Under the pieces are notes generated by a model. The model searched no databases. It had not been told where the DNA came from and worked only from the letters and a program-made list of their open reading frames with translations. 64,000 nt of DNA from Streptomyces broussonetiae. Lineage in GTDB: Bacteria > Actinomycetota > Actinomycetes > Streptomycetales > Streptomycetaceae. Positions 44,298-53,291 of the stretch are shown in pieces. Location of the stretch: NCBI RefSeq assembly GCF_009796285.1, contig NZ_CP047020.1:1240001-1304000 (forward strand), in the 5' to 3' direction. Made by a program: the position numbers and the translations under genes. Each line of letters starts with the position of its first letter. Positions within the stretch are counted from its first letter, which is position 1.

Positions 44298-45737
44298 ATG
44301 CCGTCCCCAGTCTCCGCGGGCCACCCAGCCGCCCAGCCGCCCGGACGCGGCTCGGTCGAGGCATTGATATCGCAGGCGCGGCGGCTCAAGGGTGATGTGG
44401 ACGCCGTACGGCGGGACACCCGGAGTGACGGCGCGGACCCGCAGGAGCGCTGGCAACGCGCCCTGTACGACCTCGCGCTGCATCAACTGGACGATCTGGA
44501 CGCCCACTTGGCGCAACTGCGGGACGGCCCGGACCCCGCATCCCCCTCCGTCCCGGCCGAACCCACGGCGTTCCCCGTCCGCACCGCACCGTCCGCCGCC
44601 CCGCACGACGCACTGCTCAGCCGGGTCGGCAGCGCCGAGTGGAACCTGCTGACGGACGAGGCGACCTGGTCCGGCGAGCTGTACCAGATCCTCGGCCGCG
44701 ACCCGGCCGAACCCGCCCTCACCCTGGACGAACTGCCCTCGCTGGTCCTGGACGAGGACCGGCCGAAACTGACCGCGATGGTGACGGGCTGCCTGGTCGA
44801 CGGCAAGCCGATCGACGGCGAGTTCCGCGTCCTGCAGCCCGAAGGCCTGGTGCGGACCGTGCACATGATGGGCGAGCCCGTGCTCGGCGCCGACGGCGGT
44901 ACCGCCTCGATGTGGGCGGTGCTGCGCGACGTCAGCGAACTGCGCCGCAGCCAGCGCACGGTGCGCGAGACCCATGACTCGCTGCAGCATCGGCGCCGGC
45001 AGGAGCAGACCGAGCACCGGATCGCGGCCGAGGTGCAGCAGGCCGTGCTGCCGCCCTGGCTCGGCTCCCTGCGCCTGCCGCACCAGGGACCGCGGACCCT
45101 CGACCTCGCCGCCCACCACCTCCCCGCGGCGGCGAGCACACTCATCGGCGGCGACTGGTACGACGCGCTCGACCTGCCCGGCGACGAGACGCTGCTCAGC
45201 GTCGGCGACCTCACCGGACACGGAGTGGCCGTCGCCTCGGGCATGGCGATGCTGCTCGGCGCCGTACGCGGCATGGCGCTGGCCGGCACCCGGCCCGGTG
45301 AACTCCTCGGCATGCTGAACCGGTTACTGGACACCACCGTGCAGCCCGCCCTGGGCAGCGCCGTCTGCTGCCGCTACCGGCCCGCGACCCGCACCCTGGT
45401 CTGGGCGCAGGCAGGACACCCTGCCCCGCTGCTCTACCGCAACGGAACGGGGCGCCTGCTGAACGCACCGGACGGGGTCCTGCTCGGCGCGACCTCAGGG
45501 GCCGTCTACGGGCAGGCGGAGGAGACCCTCCAGCCGGGCGACCTGCTGCTGCTGCACACCGACGGGCTGGTACCGGGGCACGTCACGACGGCAGCCGTGG
45601 ACCGGCTGCTCGACCTCGCCCCACGGTTCGACGCGGCGCGCACCGCGCAGGACTGTGTACGGACGCTGGTCGAGGAGTTCGGCGGGGCCGGACGCGAGGA
45701 CGACGCATGCGTGCTCGTCGCCAAGGTCACCGGGTGA
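44298..45737 (+). CDS. PAS domain PP2C/SpoIIE-type protein phosphatase, with a TTA codon
   Basis: The 479-aa cytoplasmic protein has an N-terminal helical region, a PAS-like domain (about 110-215: SAEWNLLTDEATWSGELYQI to AVLRDVSELRR), a coiled linker and a C-terminal SpoIIE/PP2C phosphatase domain (about 260-479). The metal-binding motifs are LIGGDWYDA, VGDLTGHG and GREDDACV. Such phosphatases usually act on anti-sigma-factor antagonists. Codon 343 (45324-45326) is TTA, so translation probably needs the bldA tRNA and happens mainly late in growth. A strong terminator follows. Confidence 0.92.
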   Translation: MPSPVSAGHPAAQPPGRGSVEALISQARRLKGDVDAVRRDTRSDGADPQERWQRALYDLALHQLDDLDAHLAQLRDGPDPASPSVPAEPTAFPVRTAPSAAPHDALLSRVGSAEWNLLTDEATWSGELYQILGRDPAEPALTLDELPSLVLDEDRPKLTAMVTGCLVDGKPIDGEFRVLQPEGLVRTVHMMGEPVLGADGGTASMWAVLRDVSELRRSQRTVRETHDSLQHRRRQEQTEHRIAAEVQQAVLPPWLGSLRLPHQGPRTLDLAAHHLPAAASTLIGGDWYDALDLPGDETLLSVGDLTGHGVAVASGMAMLLGAVRGMALAGTRPGELLGMLNRLLDTTVQPALGSAVCCRYRPATRTLVWAQAGHPAPLLYRNGTGRLLNAPDGVLLGATSGAVYGQAEETLQPGDLLLLHTDGLVPGHVTTAAVDRLLDLAPRFDAARTAQDCVRTLVEEFGGAGREDDACVLVAKVTG

Positions 45738-45759
45738 CCTCACGGCACCGTTGAGGGAA

Positions 45760-45792
45760 GTGAGCGCACAGACCCCTTGTCTGTGCGCTCAC
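45760..45792. terminator. Bidirectional terminator after the PP2C and NsdA-like genes
   Basis: Perfect 14-base arms GTGAGCGCACAGAC and GTCTGTGCGCTCAC enclose CCCCT. The right arm overlaps the stop codon of the convergent NsdA-like gene. Confidence 0.88.
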
Positions 45793-47279
45793 ACCTGTGC
45801 GCTGCTGCCCTTGGACTTGGGCTTGGGCAGAGCGTTCCTGATCTCCTCCCGCAGTTCGTGGATCCTCGGGTACTCGGCGTACTGGGCGGTGAGCTGGTAC
45901 ATCTGGCGCAGCCGGTCCCAGGTGCGGCGGGAGGAGTTCGAGCCCATCGACATCAGGGCCAGGCGTGCGAAGCGGTCGGCCTGTTCGGGGTCGTCGGCGA
46001 TGAAGCAGGCCGACGCCATGGACAGATGATCGAAGATCTTCGACCGCTCCCGTCCGTCGATGCGCAGGGCGAGCGCCTTCTCCGCGTAGTACTGGGCGTG
46101 CGCGGCCGCACCTGGGTCGAACTCCGCCAGCGTGCGGTAGGCGAGGGCCTGCATGCCGTACAGGTCCTCGTCCTTGAAGGTCTGCATCCAGTCCGGCGTT
46201 TCCACGTCCTGCCGGTCGGAGACGAAGAGGTCCTCCGCCTGTCCGAGGGTACGGCGCATCGCCTGGCCCTTGCCCATCGACGCCTGTGCCCAGGCCTCGA
46301 TGGTGTGGAACATCGCCTTCGTACGCGGCTGGAGGCGTTCGCCGGAGCCGGACTGGGCGAGCTTCATCAGGTCCAGCGCGTCGTCGGGCCGGCCCAGGTG
46401 CACCATCTGCCGGGCCGCCCGGGACAGGGCCTCCCCCGCACGGGGCCGGTCGCCGCCCTCGCGGGCCGCATGGGCGGCGATGACGAAGTACTTCTGCGCC
46501 GTGGGCTCCAGGCCGACGTCGTGCGACATCCAGCCCGCGAGGACGGCGAGGTTGGCGGCGACGCCCCACAGGCGCCGCTGGAGATGGGGTGGGTGGTGGT
46601 AGGCGAGCATGCCGCCCACCTCGTTGAGCTGGCCCACAACCGCCTTGCGCTGAAGCCCGCCACCGCGGGCCGCGTCCCAGGCGCGGAACACCTCGACCGA
46701 GCGCTCCAGTTCCTCGATCTCCTGCGACCCGATGGGGGCGGCCTCGTAGCGGTCGAACCCAGCGGGGTCGGCGTGCAGGGGGTCGTCGAGGACGGGGGCG
46801 TCGGCCCTCAGGGCCGGGTCGGTGTGCAACCAGTCGTGCATGGCGCTGCTGAGTGTGGATCCCGCGGCGAGCGCGGCACCCGCGCCCACCAAGCCGCGTC
46901 GGTTGAGCATGAGGTCCATTCCCGTGAATTCGGTGAGGACCGCGGCGGTCCGTTCGGGCGCCCACGGCACGCCGTCGGGATGTTCATCGATCCCGTCGCC
47001 CTGCCGTTTCCCGCTACGCCCGTGCCGTACCAGACCGAGGTCCTCGATGGTCACGACACGGCCGAGACGCTCGGTGAACAGGGCCGCCAGCACCCGCGGC
47101 ACCGGATCGCGCGGGATCTCTCCCATGTCGATCCACCGCCGCACCCGGGAGGTGTCGGTCGACAGCTGGGGGTGGCCCATGGCCGCCGCCTGCTTGTTGA
47201 CCAGTCTCGCGAGTTCGCCCTTCGACCAGCCGGCCAGGCCGAACAGGTCCGCCAGGCGGGTGTTGGGTTGTCCGCTCAC
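45789..47279 (-). CDS. NsdA-like TPR regulator (negative regulator of differentiation family)
   Basis: The 496-aa protein has an N-terminal helix-turn-helix-like region (residues 1-80: TRLADLFGLAGWSKGELARLV, then TSRVRRWIDMGEIPRDPVPRVL) and a long alpha-helical tetratricopeptide-type region (about 190-480, e.g. GEALSRAARQMVHLGRPDDA). This matches the NsdA/NsdB family of Streptomyces, whose members repress aerial development and antibiotic production. Neighbours differ from the ftsY/amtB context I recall for nsdA itself, so it is probably a paralogue. Start is GTG at 47277-47279 with GGGGG before it. Confidence 0.82.
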   Translation of the reverse strand: MSGQPNTRLADLFGLAGWSKGELARLVNKQAAAMGHPQLSTDTSRVRRWIDMGEIPRDPVPRVLAALFTERLGRVVTIEDLGLVRHGRSGKRQGDGIDEHPDGVPWAPERTAAVLTEFTGMDLMLNRRGLVGAGAALAAGSTLSSAMHDWLHTDPALRADAPVLDDPLHADPAGFDRYEAAPIGSQEIEELERSVEVFRAWDAARGGGLQRKAVVGQLNEVGGMLAYHHPPHLQRRLWGVAANLAVLAGWMSHDVGLEPTAQKYFVIAAHAAREGGDRPRAGEALSRAARQMVHLGRPDDALDLMKLAQSGSGERLQPRTKAMFHTIEAWAQASMGKGQAMRRTLGQAEDLFVSDRQDVETPDWMQTFKDEDLYGMQALAYRTLAEFDPGAAAHAQYYAEKALALRIDGRERSKIFDHLSMASACFIADDPEQADRFARLALMSMGSNSSRRTWDRLRQMYQLTAQYAEYPRIHELREEIRNALPKPKSKGSSAQV

Positions 47280-47531
47280 ATCAAGCCCCCAGGTTCTCGG
47301 CTGAGTTGACAGTAGCCCCGTGGAGGTTGCCGAGCGACTATTCGCCACGGTTCGCCAGGGTGCGCCAGATGGTGTGCCACTGGGCATCGGGTGTCAGGTA
47401 GGAACGCGCCACCCCGACCCGGTCTGCTCGAAGGGCATTCCCCAGGGTGTTCCCGAACAGACCGGGCCGGGTTGCGCACCAGGACTTGCACAGGCAGGCA
47501 CCGCAGGCACACGAAGGGATCTGTATCTCCC

Positions 47532-48677
47532 ATGTACGCAGCATCGTCCTCCGTGTCCGCCCCGCCCCGGCCGCTGCGCTCCCGCCCGGCGGGCGGCGGG
47601 CCGTACCTCGACCCGGTGCCCCGGCCGGGCGGACCCGTGCCGGCCGCGGGCCGGCTCCGGCGGGTCCCGGGTCAGCCCGGTACCCCACCGCTCAGCGGGA
47701 GACTCGACTTGTCCGGTCCCCAGGGGGCGCAGCTGCGCTCCGCGATCGCCTCGGTGCACCGGATCTGTCCGGAGTTCGCTCCGGTGCAGGTGCTGCGGCG
47801 CAGCGGACGCTCCGTGCTCCTCGTCGGGACGACAGGGCGCAGTACGGCCGTGGCCAAGTGTCTGCTGGACGCCTCGCCTGCCTGGGCCGAGCGGATCCGC
47901 CATGAAATAGCCGCATACCGCTCGTTCGTCCGGCACCGGCCCCCGGTCCGCGTGCCCCGGCTGATCGCAGCGGATCCGGACAACTGCACCTTGGTGATCG
48001 AGCGGATGCCGGGCCGCGTGGCGGCACTCCAGCGGCATCCGGTGGAGGCGCCGCCCCGCCCGGACATCCGGGCGGCGCTGGGCGCGATCTGCCGGGTGAA
48101 CGCCTGGCGGCCGCCCGCGGGCACGTTCGACATTCCGCTGGACTACGGCGCCCGGATCTCCCGGTACCACGAGCTGGGTCTGCTCACCGACCGGGATCTC
48201 GGCGACCTCCAGAAGCTGCTGCACGGCATCGCCCACGAGGTGGGCCGGCACGGCATGCTCCAGTTCTGCCACGGCGATGCCCTGTTGTCGAACATCCTGC
48301 TGTCACCGGCCGGTCCAGTGCTGGTGGACTGGGAGCACGCGGGCTGGTATCTGCCGGGGTACGACCTGGCGACGCTGTGGCTGGTCCTCGGGGACGCTCC
48401 GGTGGCCCGGCGGCAGATCAGCCAGATCGCCCAGTCGGCGGGCCCGGCCTCCCGGGACGCCTTCCTGGTGAACCTGATGCTGCTGCTGACGCGGGAGATC
48501 CGGACCTACGAGTCGGCCGTGCAGCGTTCGATGCAGGACACCGCCCCGACGGCACCGGGGGCGGCCCACCCGGGTGCCGTGCCGTCCGGCGAGGAACAGC
48601 GGCTGCTGCTCAGGCGGCTGCACGACGACTGCCAGATGGCCCGCAAGGCCGTCCGGGCGGCGGTCGGAACTCGCTGA
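47532..48677 (+). CDS. Aminoglycoside phosphotransferase (APH) fold protein
   Basis: The 381-aa protein has a Pro/Arg-rich N-terminal region of about 60 residues and then an APH/choline-kinase-like domain. A Lys in [13 protein letters not shown] probably holds ATP. The catalytic loop is [15 protein letters not shown] (about residue 245) and the metal-binding Asp is in VLVDWEHAG (about 263). The substrate is not predictable; most chromosomal homologues are not resistance enzymes. It diverges from the NsdA-like gene, an association I recall from other streptomycetes. A perfect 15-base terminator stem follows the stop. Confidence 0.85.
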   Translation: MYAASSSVSAPPRPLRSRPAGGGPYLDPVPRPGGPVPAAGRLRRVPGQPGTPPLSGRLDLSGPQGAQLRSAIASVHRICPEFAPVQVLRRSGRSVLLVGTTGRSTAVAKCLLDASPAWAERIRHEIAAYRSFVRHRPPVRVPRLIAADPDNCTLVIERMPGRVAALQRHPVEAPPRPDIRAALGAICRVNAWRPPAGTFDIPLDYGARISRYHELGLLTDRDLGDLQKLLHGIAHEVGRHGMLQFCHGDALLSNILLSPAGPVLVDWEHAGWYLPGYDLATLWLVLGDAPVARRQISQIAQSAGPASRDAFLVNLMLLLTREIRTYESAVQRSMQDTAPTAPGAAHPGAVPSGEEQRLLLRRLHDDCQMARKAVRAAVGTR

Positions 48678-48687
48678 CGGGACGACG

Positions 48688-48725
48688 GGTCCGCGATGCG
48701 CCAGAGCGGCGGCGCATCGCGGACC
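48688..48725 (+). terminator. Terminator of the APH-fold gene
   Basis: Perfect 15-base arms GGTCCGCGATGCGCC and GGCGCATCGCGGACC surround an 8-base loop, 11 bases after the stop codon, followed by TTCGT. Confidence 0.9.
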
Positions 48726-48934
48726 TTCGTGCGTCGGGACGCCTCGGCCACTGGTGTAGGCCGGTGACGCCGCGCAGGCCCGCGCACCGCCATCGCGAAA
48801 CTCGCCGAAACCCCTTCGTGACATGGGAAATCACCGTCCGGTAGGCATTATTGACGGATCGTCGGCAAGCCGGTACCACTGACCCAGTTCGGCGCCGCAC
48901 GCCCCGCCACGCCCGCCCGTCACAGGAGGCCGCA

Positions 48935-50905
48935 TTGCGAGGTTCCGCCACAGATCCCACGTCTGCCCCCGGTCACAGACAGCTGCGGCGCGCTGCTGTC
49001 CCGCTCGCCTCCGCCGCCCTGCTGCTGCCCCTGCTCGGCGCGGCTCCCGCACCGAGCGACACCGACTCCGCCGCCGGCCGTCTCCAGCAGGCGTTCGCCA
49101 CGGCCTCGGCCGACTACCACGTGCCGCAGAGTGTCCTGCTGGCCGTCTCCTACCTCCAGTCCCGGTGGGACCGGCACGGCGGCGCGCCGAGCGTGACCGG
49201 CGGCTACGGCCCCATGCACCTGACCGACGCCCGGACCGCCATCGCCACCACGGAGCACTTCGCCGAGGGCACGGAGGACGCCCGCGGCGACGGCGCCCGT
49301 GCGGCCGTGCATCCCAGGATCGACGTGCCGGCCGAGTCCGCCCTCCCTGCGCGGTTGAAGACGCTGGCGCAGGCGGCGCGGCTGACCGGCCTGCCGGCCG
49401 AGGAGCTGCGCACCGATCCGGCGGCCAATGTGACCGGCGGAGCCGCCCTCCTCGCCGACGCGCAGAAGCAGCTGGGCGAGCCGCTGAGCACCGATCCGGC
49501 CGACTGGTACGGCGCGGTGGCCCGCTTCTCCGGAGCGGACGACACGGCGACCGCGGCGGCGTACGCGAACGACGTGTACGACGTCCTGCACACGGGCGAG
49601 GAGCGCACCACGGACGACGGCCAGCTGGTGGCCCTCCCCGCCGAGCCGCGGCTGACCCCGGACACCGCCCAGCTCGAGCGGGCCGGCCTGCGCGCGCTGT
49701 CCACGGACGGCACCGAGTGCCCCCGGTCGGTGTCCTGCGAGGCGGTCTGGGCACCCTACGCCCAGTTCGGCAACAACGACTACGGCAACCACGACCTCGG
49801 TGACCGCCCGGTGTCGCAGCGCATCAGGTACATCGTCATCCATGACACCGAGGGCACCTGGGACGGGGTGCTGAACCTGGTCCAGGACCCCACCTATGTG
49901 TCCTGGAACTACACGATTCGCTCCACCGATGGTCTGATCGCCCAGCACGTCAAGGCGAAGGACGTCGCCTGGCATGCCGGCAACTGGTATGTCAACGCCG
50001 CGTCGATCGGGATCGAGCACGAGGGCTTCCTCGCGAATCCGGACGCCTGGTACACGGAGGCGATGTACCGCTCCTCGGCGCGGCTGGTGAAGTACCTGAG
50101 CCGCACGTACGACATCCCGCTGGACCGGCAGCACATCCTGGGCCATGACAACGTTCCCGGTCCGACCACGTCCACCATCCCCGGTATGCACACGGACCCG
50201 GGCCCGTACTGGGACTGGCAGCACTACTTCCAGCTGCTGGGCCACCCCTTCAAGCGCACGGCGGGCAAGCGGTCCGGCCTGGTGACGATCCTGCCGGACT
50301 ACGCGTCGAACCAGCCGGAGTACACGGGCTGCACCACGTCGGGCGAGCCCTGCACCGGGCACGGCTCCAGCGAGGTACGGCTGTACGCGGACCACGACAC
50401 CAGCGCACCGCTGGTCAAGGACATCGGCCTGGGCAAGGACCCGACCATCGATGTCAACGACCTGTCGTCACGGGTCGCCACCGGCCAGCAGTACGCGGTC
50501 GCGGACCGCTGGGGCGACTGGACGGCCATCTGGTACCTGGGGCAGAAGGCCTGGTTCCGCAACCCGCCGAAGCAGCCGACGGCGGTGCCCGCCAAGGGGC
50601 TGGTGATCACTCCCAGGGCCGGCCTCGCGAGCATCCCGGTGTACGGCCGCGCCTACCCGGAGAAGGAGGCCTACCCGGCAGGCGTTCCCGCACAGTCGGT
50701 CGTGCCGCTGCCGTACACGATTCCGGCCGGGCAGAAGTACGTGGCCGGTGACGAGGTGCCGAGCGAGTACTACTACTCGGTCACCTTCACCACCGACTCG
50801 CACCGGGTCGTGGTGGGCAAGGACCTGTACTACGAGATCCAGTACGGCCACCGGGTCGAGTTCGTCCGCGCGGCCGACGTCACGCTGGAGGGCTCGGCCG
50901 GCTAG
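48935..50905 (+). CDS. Secreted N-acetylmuramoyl-L-alanine amidase
   Basis: The 656-aa protein has a signal peptide (residues about 1-43: LRRAAVPLASAALLLPLLGA). A lytic-transglycosylase-like helical region follows (about 50-210: SADYHVPQSVLLAVSYLQSRWD, GPMHLTD). Next is an amidase_2/PGRP domain (about 295-455) with zinc-site His in YIVIHDTEG, catalytic-site residues in ASIGIEHEG and later His in ILGHDNVPG and MHTDPG; the C-terminal part is SH3-like. It cuts between muramic acid and L-alanine in peptidoglycan. A TTG start at 48935 is indicated by AGGAGG (48924-48929) 5 bases upstream; the open frame extends further 5' without support. Confidence 0.88.
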   Translation: MRGSATDPTSAPGHRQLRRAAVPLASAALLLPLLGAAPAPSDTDSAAGRLQQAFATASADYHVPQSVLLAVSYLQSRWDRHGGAPSVTGGYGPMHLTDARTAIATTEHFAEGTEDARGDGARAAVHPRIDVPAESALPARLKTLAQAARLTGLPAEELRTDPAANVTGGAALLADAQKQLGEPLSTDPADWYGAVARFSGADDTATAAAYANDVYDVLHTGEERTTDDGQLVALPAEPRLTPDTAQLERAGLRALSTDGTECPRSVSCEAVWAPYAQFGNNDYGNHDLGDRPVSQRIRYIVIHDTEGTWDGVLNLVQDPTYVSWNYTIRSTDGLIAQHVKAKDVAWHAGNWYVNAASIGIEHEGFLANPDAWYTEAMYRSSARLVKYLSRTYDIPLDRQHILGHDNVPGPTTSTIPGMHTDPGPYWDWQHYFQLLGHPFKRTAGKRSGLVTILPDYASNQPEYTGCTTSGEPCTGHGSSEVRLYADHDTSAPLVKDIGLGKDPTIDVNDLSSRVATGQQYAVADRWGDWTAIWYLGQKAWFRNPPKQPTAVPAKGLVITPRAGLASIPVYGRAYPEKEAYPAGVPAQSVVPLPYTIPAGQKYVAGDEVPSEYYYSVTFTTDSHRVVVGKDLYYEIQYGHRVEFVRAADVTLEGSAG

Positions 50906-50926
50906 TCGGGCCCGTGCGCCGCAGCC

Positions 50927-51424
50927 TCAGCCCTGCTGGAAAAGCTCCGCCGGGAGCGGCTTCAGCAGGGCGTACAGGTCGTCGGTGATGGGACGGTCCC
51001 AGGCGGCGATGGTGACGAGGACGCCGTCGCTGCGGTCGAACTGGACGCAGGAGATCCGGGACTCGGAGAGCTTGAGCCGCCGCACGATGAGGAGGTTGTC
51101 GCCCTGCAGGACCGGGGTGTCCTCGGTGTCGAGGACGGTGACCTCCTCGTCGTTCTCCAGCGCGAGCAGCAGCTGGCCCACCTCGAAGGGGACCTCGCCC
51201 TCGGCGACCTCGCGGGCCGGGGAGTCCTCGGGCAGGTTGCCGATGATCATCGCGGGGCCGCGGCCGCCGAAGAGGTCGTAGCGCAGGAAGACACCCTGGC
51301 AGGTGCCGTCGGGGGCGGGCAGCAGGCCCGCGCCGAGGTTGCCCGGCCAGTCGCCCGGGTCCATGGCCAGCACGTCGAAGTCGGGTCCGGCAGGAGTGGC
51401 GCTGCGGCGGCGGAGGAACGACAT
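50927..51424 (-). CDS. Hypothetical protein, 165 aa
   Basis: I do not recognise a named domain. The protein is acidic and soluble, with alternating beta-strand-like segments (DVLAMDPGDWPGNLGAGLLP, AMIIGNLPEDSPA, VTVLDTEDTPVLQGDNLLIV, GVLVTIAAWDRPITDDLY). It is conserved in style and codon use with neighbours, so it is a real gene. It is convergent with the amidase gene, 22 bases apart. The ATG at 51424 has no clear ribosome-binding site. Confidence 0.65.
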   Translation of the reverse strand: MSFLRRRSATPAGPDFDVLAMDPGDWPGNLGAGLLPAPDGTCQGVFLRYDLFGGRGPAMIIGNLPEDSPAREVAEGEVPFEVGQLLLALENDEEVTVLDTEDTPVLQGDNLLIVRRLKLSESRISCVQFDRSDGVLVTIAAWDRPITDDLYALLKPLPAELFQQG

Positions 51425-51849
51425 GCGGCCATGGTACGTGCCCGGGCCTTACAGGGTGACCTGCGGGCGCCCGGTGACGCCGTGCGGGTGCCGGGCGGGC
51501 GGGGAGGCCGTCGGCCCGGGGGACGGTGCGGCCGTCGGGGCTCGGCCCGCTCCCGCCCGGCCGGGGATCGGCCCGGCATGCGGACCGGTCCCGTGCCCCG
51601 CCCGGGTCACCGGCGGCCGGCCGGACGGACGGCACGACTGACGGTCCGTCCGCACACCCGAACGGCTGCAGGAAGCGTGGGCCGACCGAGGCGGGCGGGA
51701 CGGTGGTGCCGTACGAGCCGGGCGGGCAACGTGGTGACGGTGGCGGGTACGGGGCGGGACTGCCGCGGTGCTGTCGCTGTCGGTGCTGTCACGCAAGGTC
51801 GGGGCGGGCTCGGCGGCGGCCGGCGGCACGCCGTGCCGGGCGGGGTCGC
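51425..51849. other. 425-bp gap with low-complexity GC-rich sequence
   Basis: No convincing gene. A minus-strand frame from 51853 is open but encodes Pro/Arg/Ser/Thr-rich text with no domain. A perfect 9-base inverted repeat CGGACGGAC / GTCCGTCCG with a 13-base loop at 51622-51652 may terminate the universal stress protein transcript, although it is about 200 bases past that stop. Confidence 0.45.
51622..51652. terminator. Possible terminator downstream of the UspA gene
   Basis: Perfect 9-base arms CGGACGGAC (51622-51630) and GTCCGTCCG (51644-51652). No other hairpin of this strength lies between the UspA stop and the next minus-strand gene. Confidence 0.45.
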
Positions 51850-52785
51850 TCACTCCTGGGGTGGTGCCGGTGGTACGACCGCGATCGGGCTGGCCGCGTG
51901 GAGCAGGACGGCCTGGGCGACCGAGCCCATCATGCGGGCCGGGGCGAGCAGGCGGCGGCGGTGGCGGCCGACGACGACCAGCTCGGCGTCCCGGGAGGCG
52001 GCGACGAGGTGTCCGGCCGCGTCACCCGGCAGCGCCTCGGTGTCGACGCGGACCTCGGGGTGCCGCCCCCGGTGCGGGGCGAGGAAGCCCTCGGCGAGCG
52101 CGCGGGTCTCGCTCTCGACGGCGACCTGGTCGATCGCGGGCGGCAGGATCTGCCCGGGCGCGGTCCAGGTCTGCACCGGCCACGGATAGGCGGCGATCAC
52201 CTGTACCCGGGCCTCGCGCAGGGCGGCCTCGGCGAAGGCGAAGCCGAGGGTGGCGTCGTCAGGGCTGTCGGCATGCAGTCCGACGACCACCCGGGGCCCG
52301 GGTTCGGCCGGTCCGTCGCCGTGCTCGCCCACCGGCCCAGGGTCGTGGGAGGTACCCGCGTCCCGGCCGGGCCGGGGTACGACGACCACCGGGCACTCGG
52401 CGTCCCGGGCGACGGCAAGGCCATTGGAACCGAGCAGCAGGCTGGCGAAGCCGCCGCGGCCCCGCGAGCCGAGGACCAACAGCTGCGCGTCGGTGCCGAG
52501 TTCGGGCAGCACGGCACCCGGTACGCCTTCCAGGGCGACGTACTCCACTGCGGACTCCTCGACGCGGCCCGCGAGCCGGATGCGGACCTCGTCCAGCACT
52601 GGATCACCCTCGGCCTCGGGTGGCCCGGCGACCAGCACGTCGGCCTGGCCCCAGGCGGCGTACTGCCGTACGTGCACCACCCGCAGCGATGCCACGCGGC
52701 GCCGGGCGGCATCGACGGCCCAGTCCAGTGCGCGCAGGCTGTCGTCCGAACCGTCGACCGCGGCGATGACCGGCGCAGTGCTCAT
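51850..52785 (-). CDS. Universal stress protein, tandem UspA domains
   Basis: The 311-aa protein has two UspA domains. The first (residues 1-140) starts VIAAVDGSDDSLRALDWA and has the ATP-binding pattern GSRGRGGFASLLLGSNG. The second (about 165-305) starts RVVVGLHADSPDDATLGFA and has VGRHRRRLLAPARMMGSVAQ, in which the small-residue pattern of the nucleotide loop is weaker. An acidic linker joins them. Tandem Usp proteins in actinobacteria are induced by low oxygen and other stress. Start is the ATG at 52785 with GGAGGTGA upstream; 52794 is an alternative. Confidence 0.92.
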   Translation of the reverse strand: MSTAPVIAAVDGSDDSLRALDWAVDAARRRVASLRVVHVRQYAAWGQADVLVAGPPEAEGDPVLDEVRIRLAGRVEESAVEYVALEGVPGAVLPELGTDAQLLVLGSRGRGGFASLLLGSNGLAVARDAECPVVVVPRPGRDAGTSHDPGPVGEHGDGPAEPGPRVVVGLHADSPDDATLGFAFAEAALREARVQVIAAYPWPVQTWTAPGQILPPAIDQVAVESETRALAEGFLAPHRGRHPEVRVDTEALPGDAAGHLVAASRDAELVVVGRHRRRLLAPARMMGSVAQAVLLHAASPIAVVPPAPPQE

Positions 52786-52955
52786 CGTTCTCACCTCCGG
52801 AACGCGACCTTCCCCTTGCTGGGGCCAGCCTGACTCAGGCGTCGGCCCCCGTGGGGCGCTGCTGGTCGCGTGTCCGGAAATCGGCCCGGAACACCCCCGG
52901 TTCGGCTCCTGGTCCGCTCTCGCCGGGGGCGGTGCCGCCGTCGGTGCGGCTCAGG

Positions 52956-53198
52956 TCAGGTCAGGTCGAACTCCCCCTCCCGCGCGCCGGAGACGAAGGC
53001 GCCCCACTCGGCGGGTGTGAAGATCAGGGAGGGGCTCTCCGCGCGGTCGCCGTTGCGCATCGCGATGAATCCCTCGACAAACGCGATCTGGACATCGCCC
53101 AGGCCCCGGCTGCTGGACTGCCATTCCGCGTTGCTGAGGTCGAGGTCCGGCTTGTCCCAGCCCGCGAACGGCTGCTGCTGGATGGTGCTCTCGGCCAC
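52956..53198 (-). CDS. DUF397 family protein
   Basis: The 80-aa protein carries the DUF397 signature: an aromatic-containing W-Q-S-S-S-R-G-L-type stretch, VEGFIAMRNGDRAESPSLIF and TPAEWGAFVSGAREGEFD. DUF397 proteins in streptomycetes are usually encoded next to an XRE-family regulator and modulate it (BldB-like/Scr-type systems). No such partner lies beside this one, so it is an orphan here. GGAGC lies before the ATG. Confidence 0.9.
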   Translation of the reverse strand: MAESTIQQQPFAGWDKPDLDLSNAEWQSSSRGLGDVQIAFVEGFIAMRNGDRAESPSLIFTPAEWGAFVSGAREGEFDLT

Positions 53199-53291
53199 GT
53201 CCGTGCTCCTCCCGGTTTGTCGTCCGCGGCTCAGCCTAGCGACCGGTTCCTATGGCCGACAGGCCACGTGGGCAGGACTTTGGCCAGTCGT

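Noticed and set aside
48726..48934. ydaO-type c-di-AMP riboswitch before the amidase gene
   Set aside because: Such riboswitches occur before Streptomyces wall hydrolases, but I could not find the conserved helices or core sequences in this 210-base leader.
51449..51853. Minus-strand gene starting at a GTG that overlaps the UspA stop
   Set aside because: The SD-like CAGGAG is too close to the GTG, and the translation is Pro/Arg/Ser/Thr-rich with no fold or hydrophobic core.
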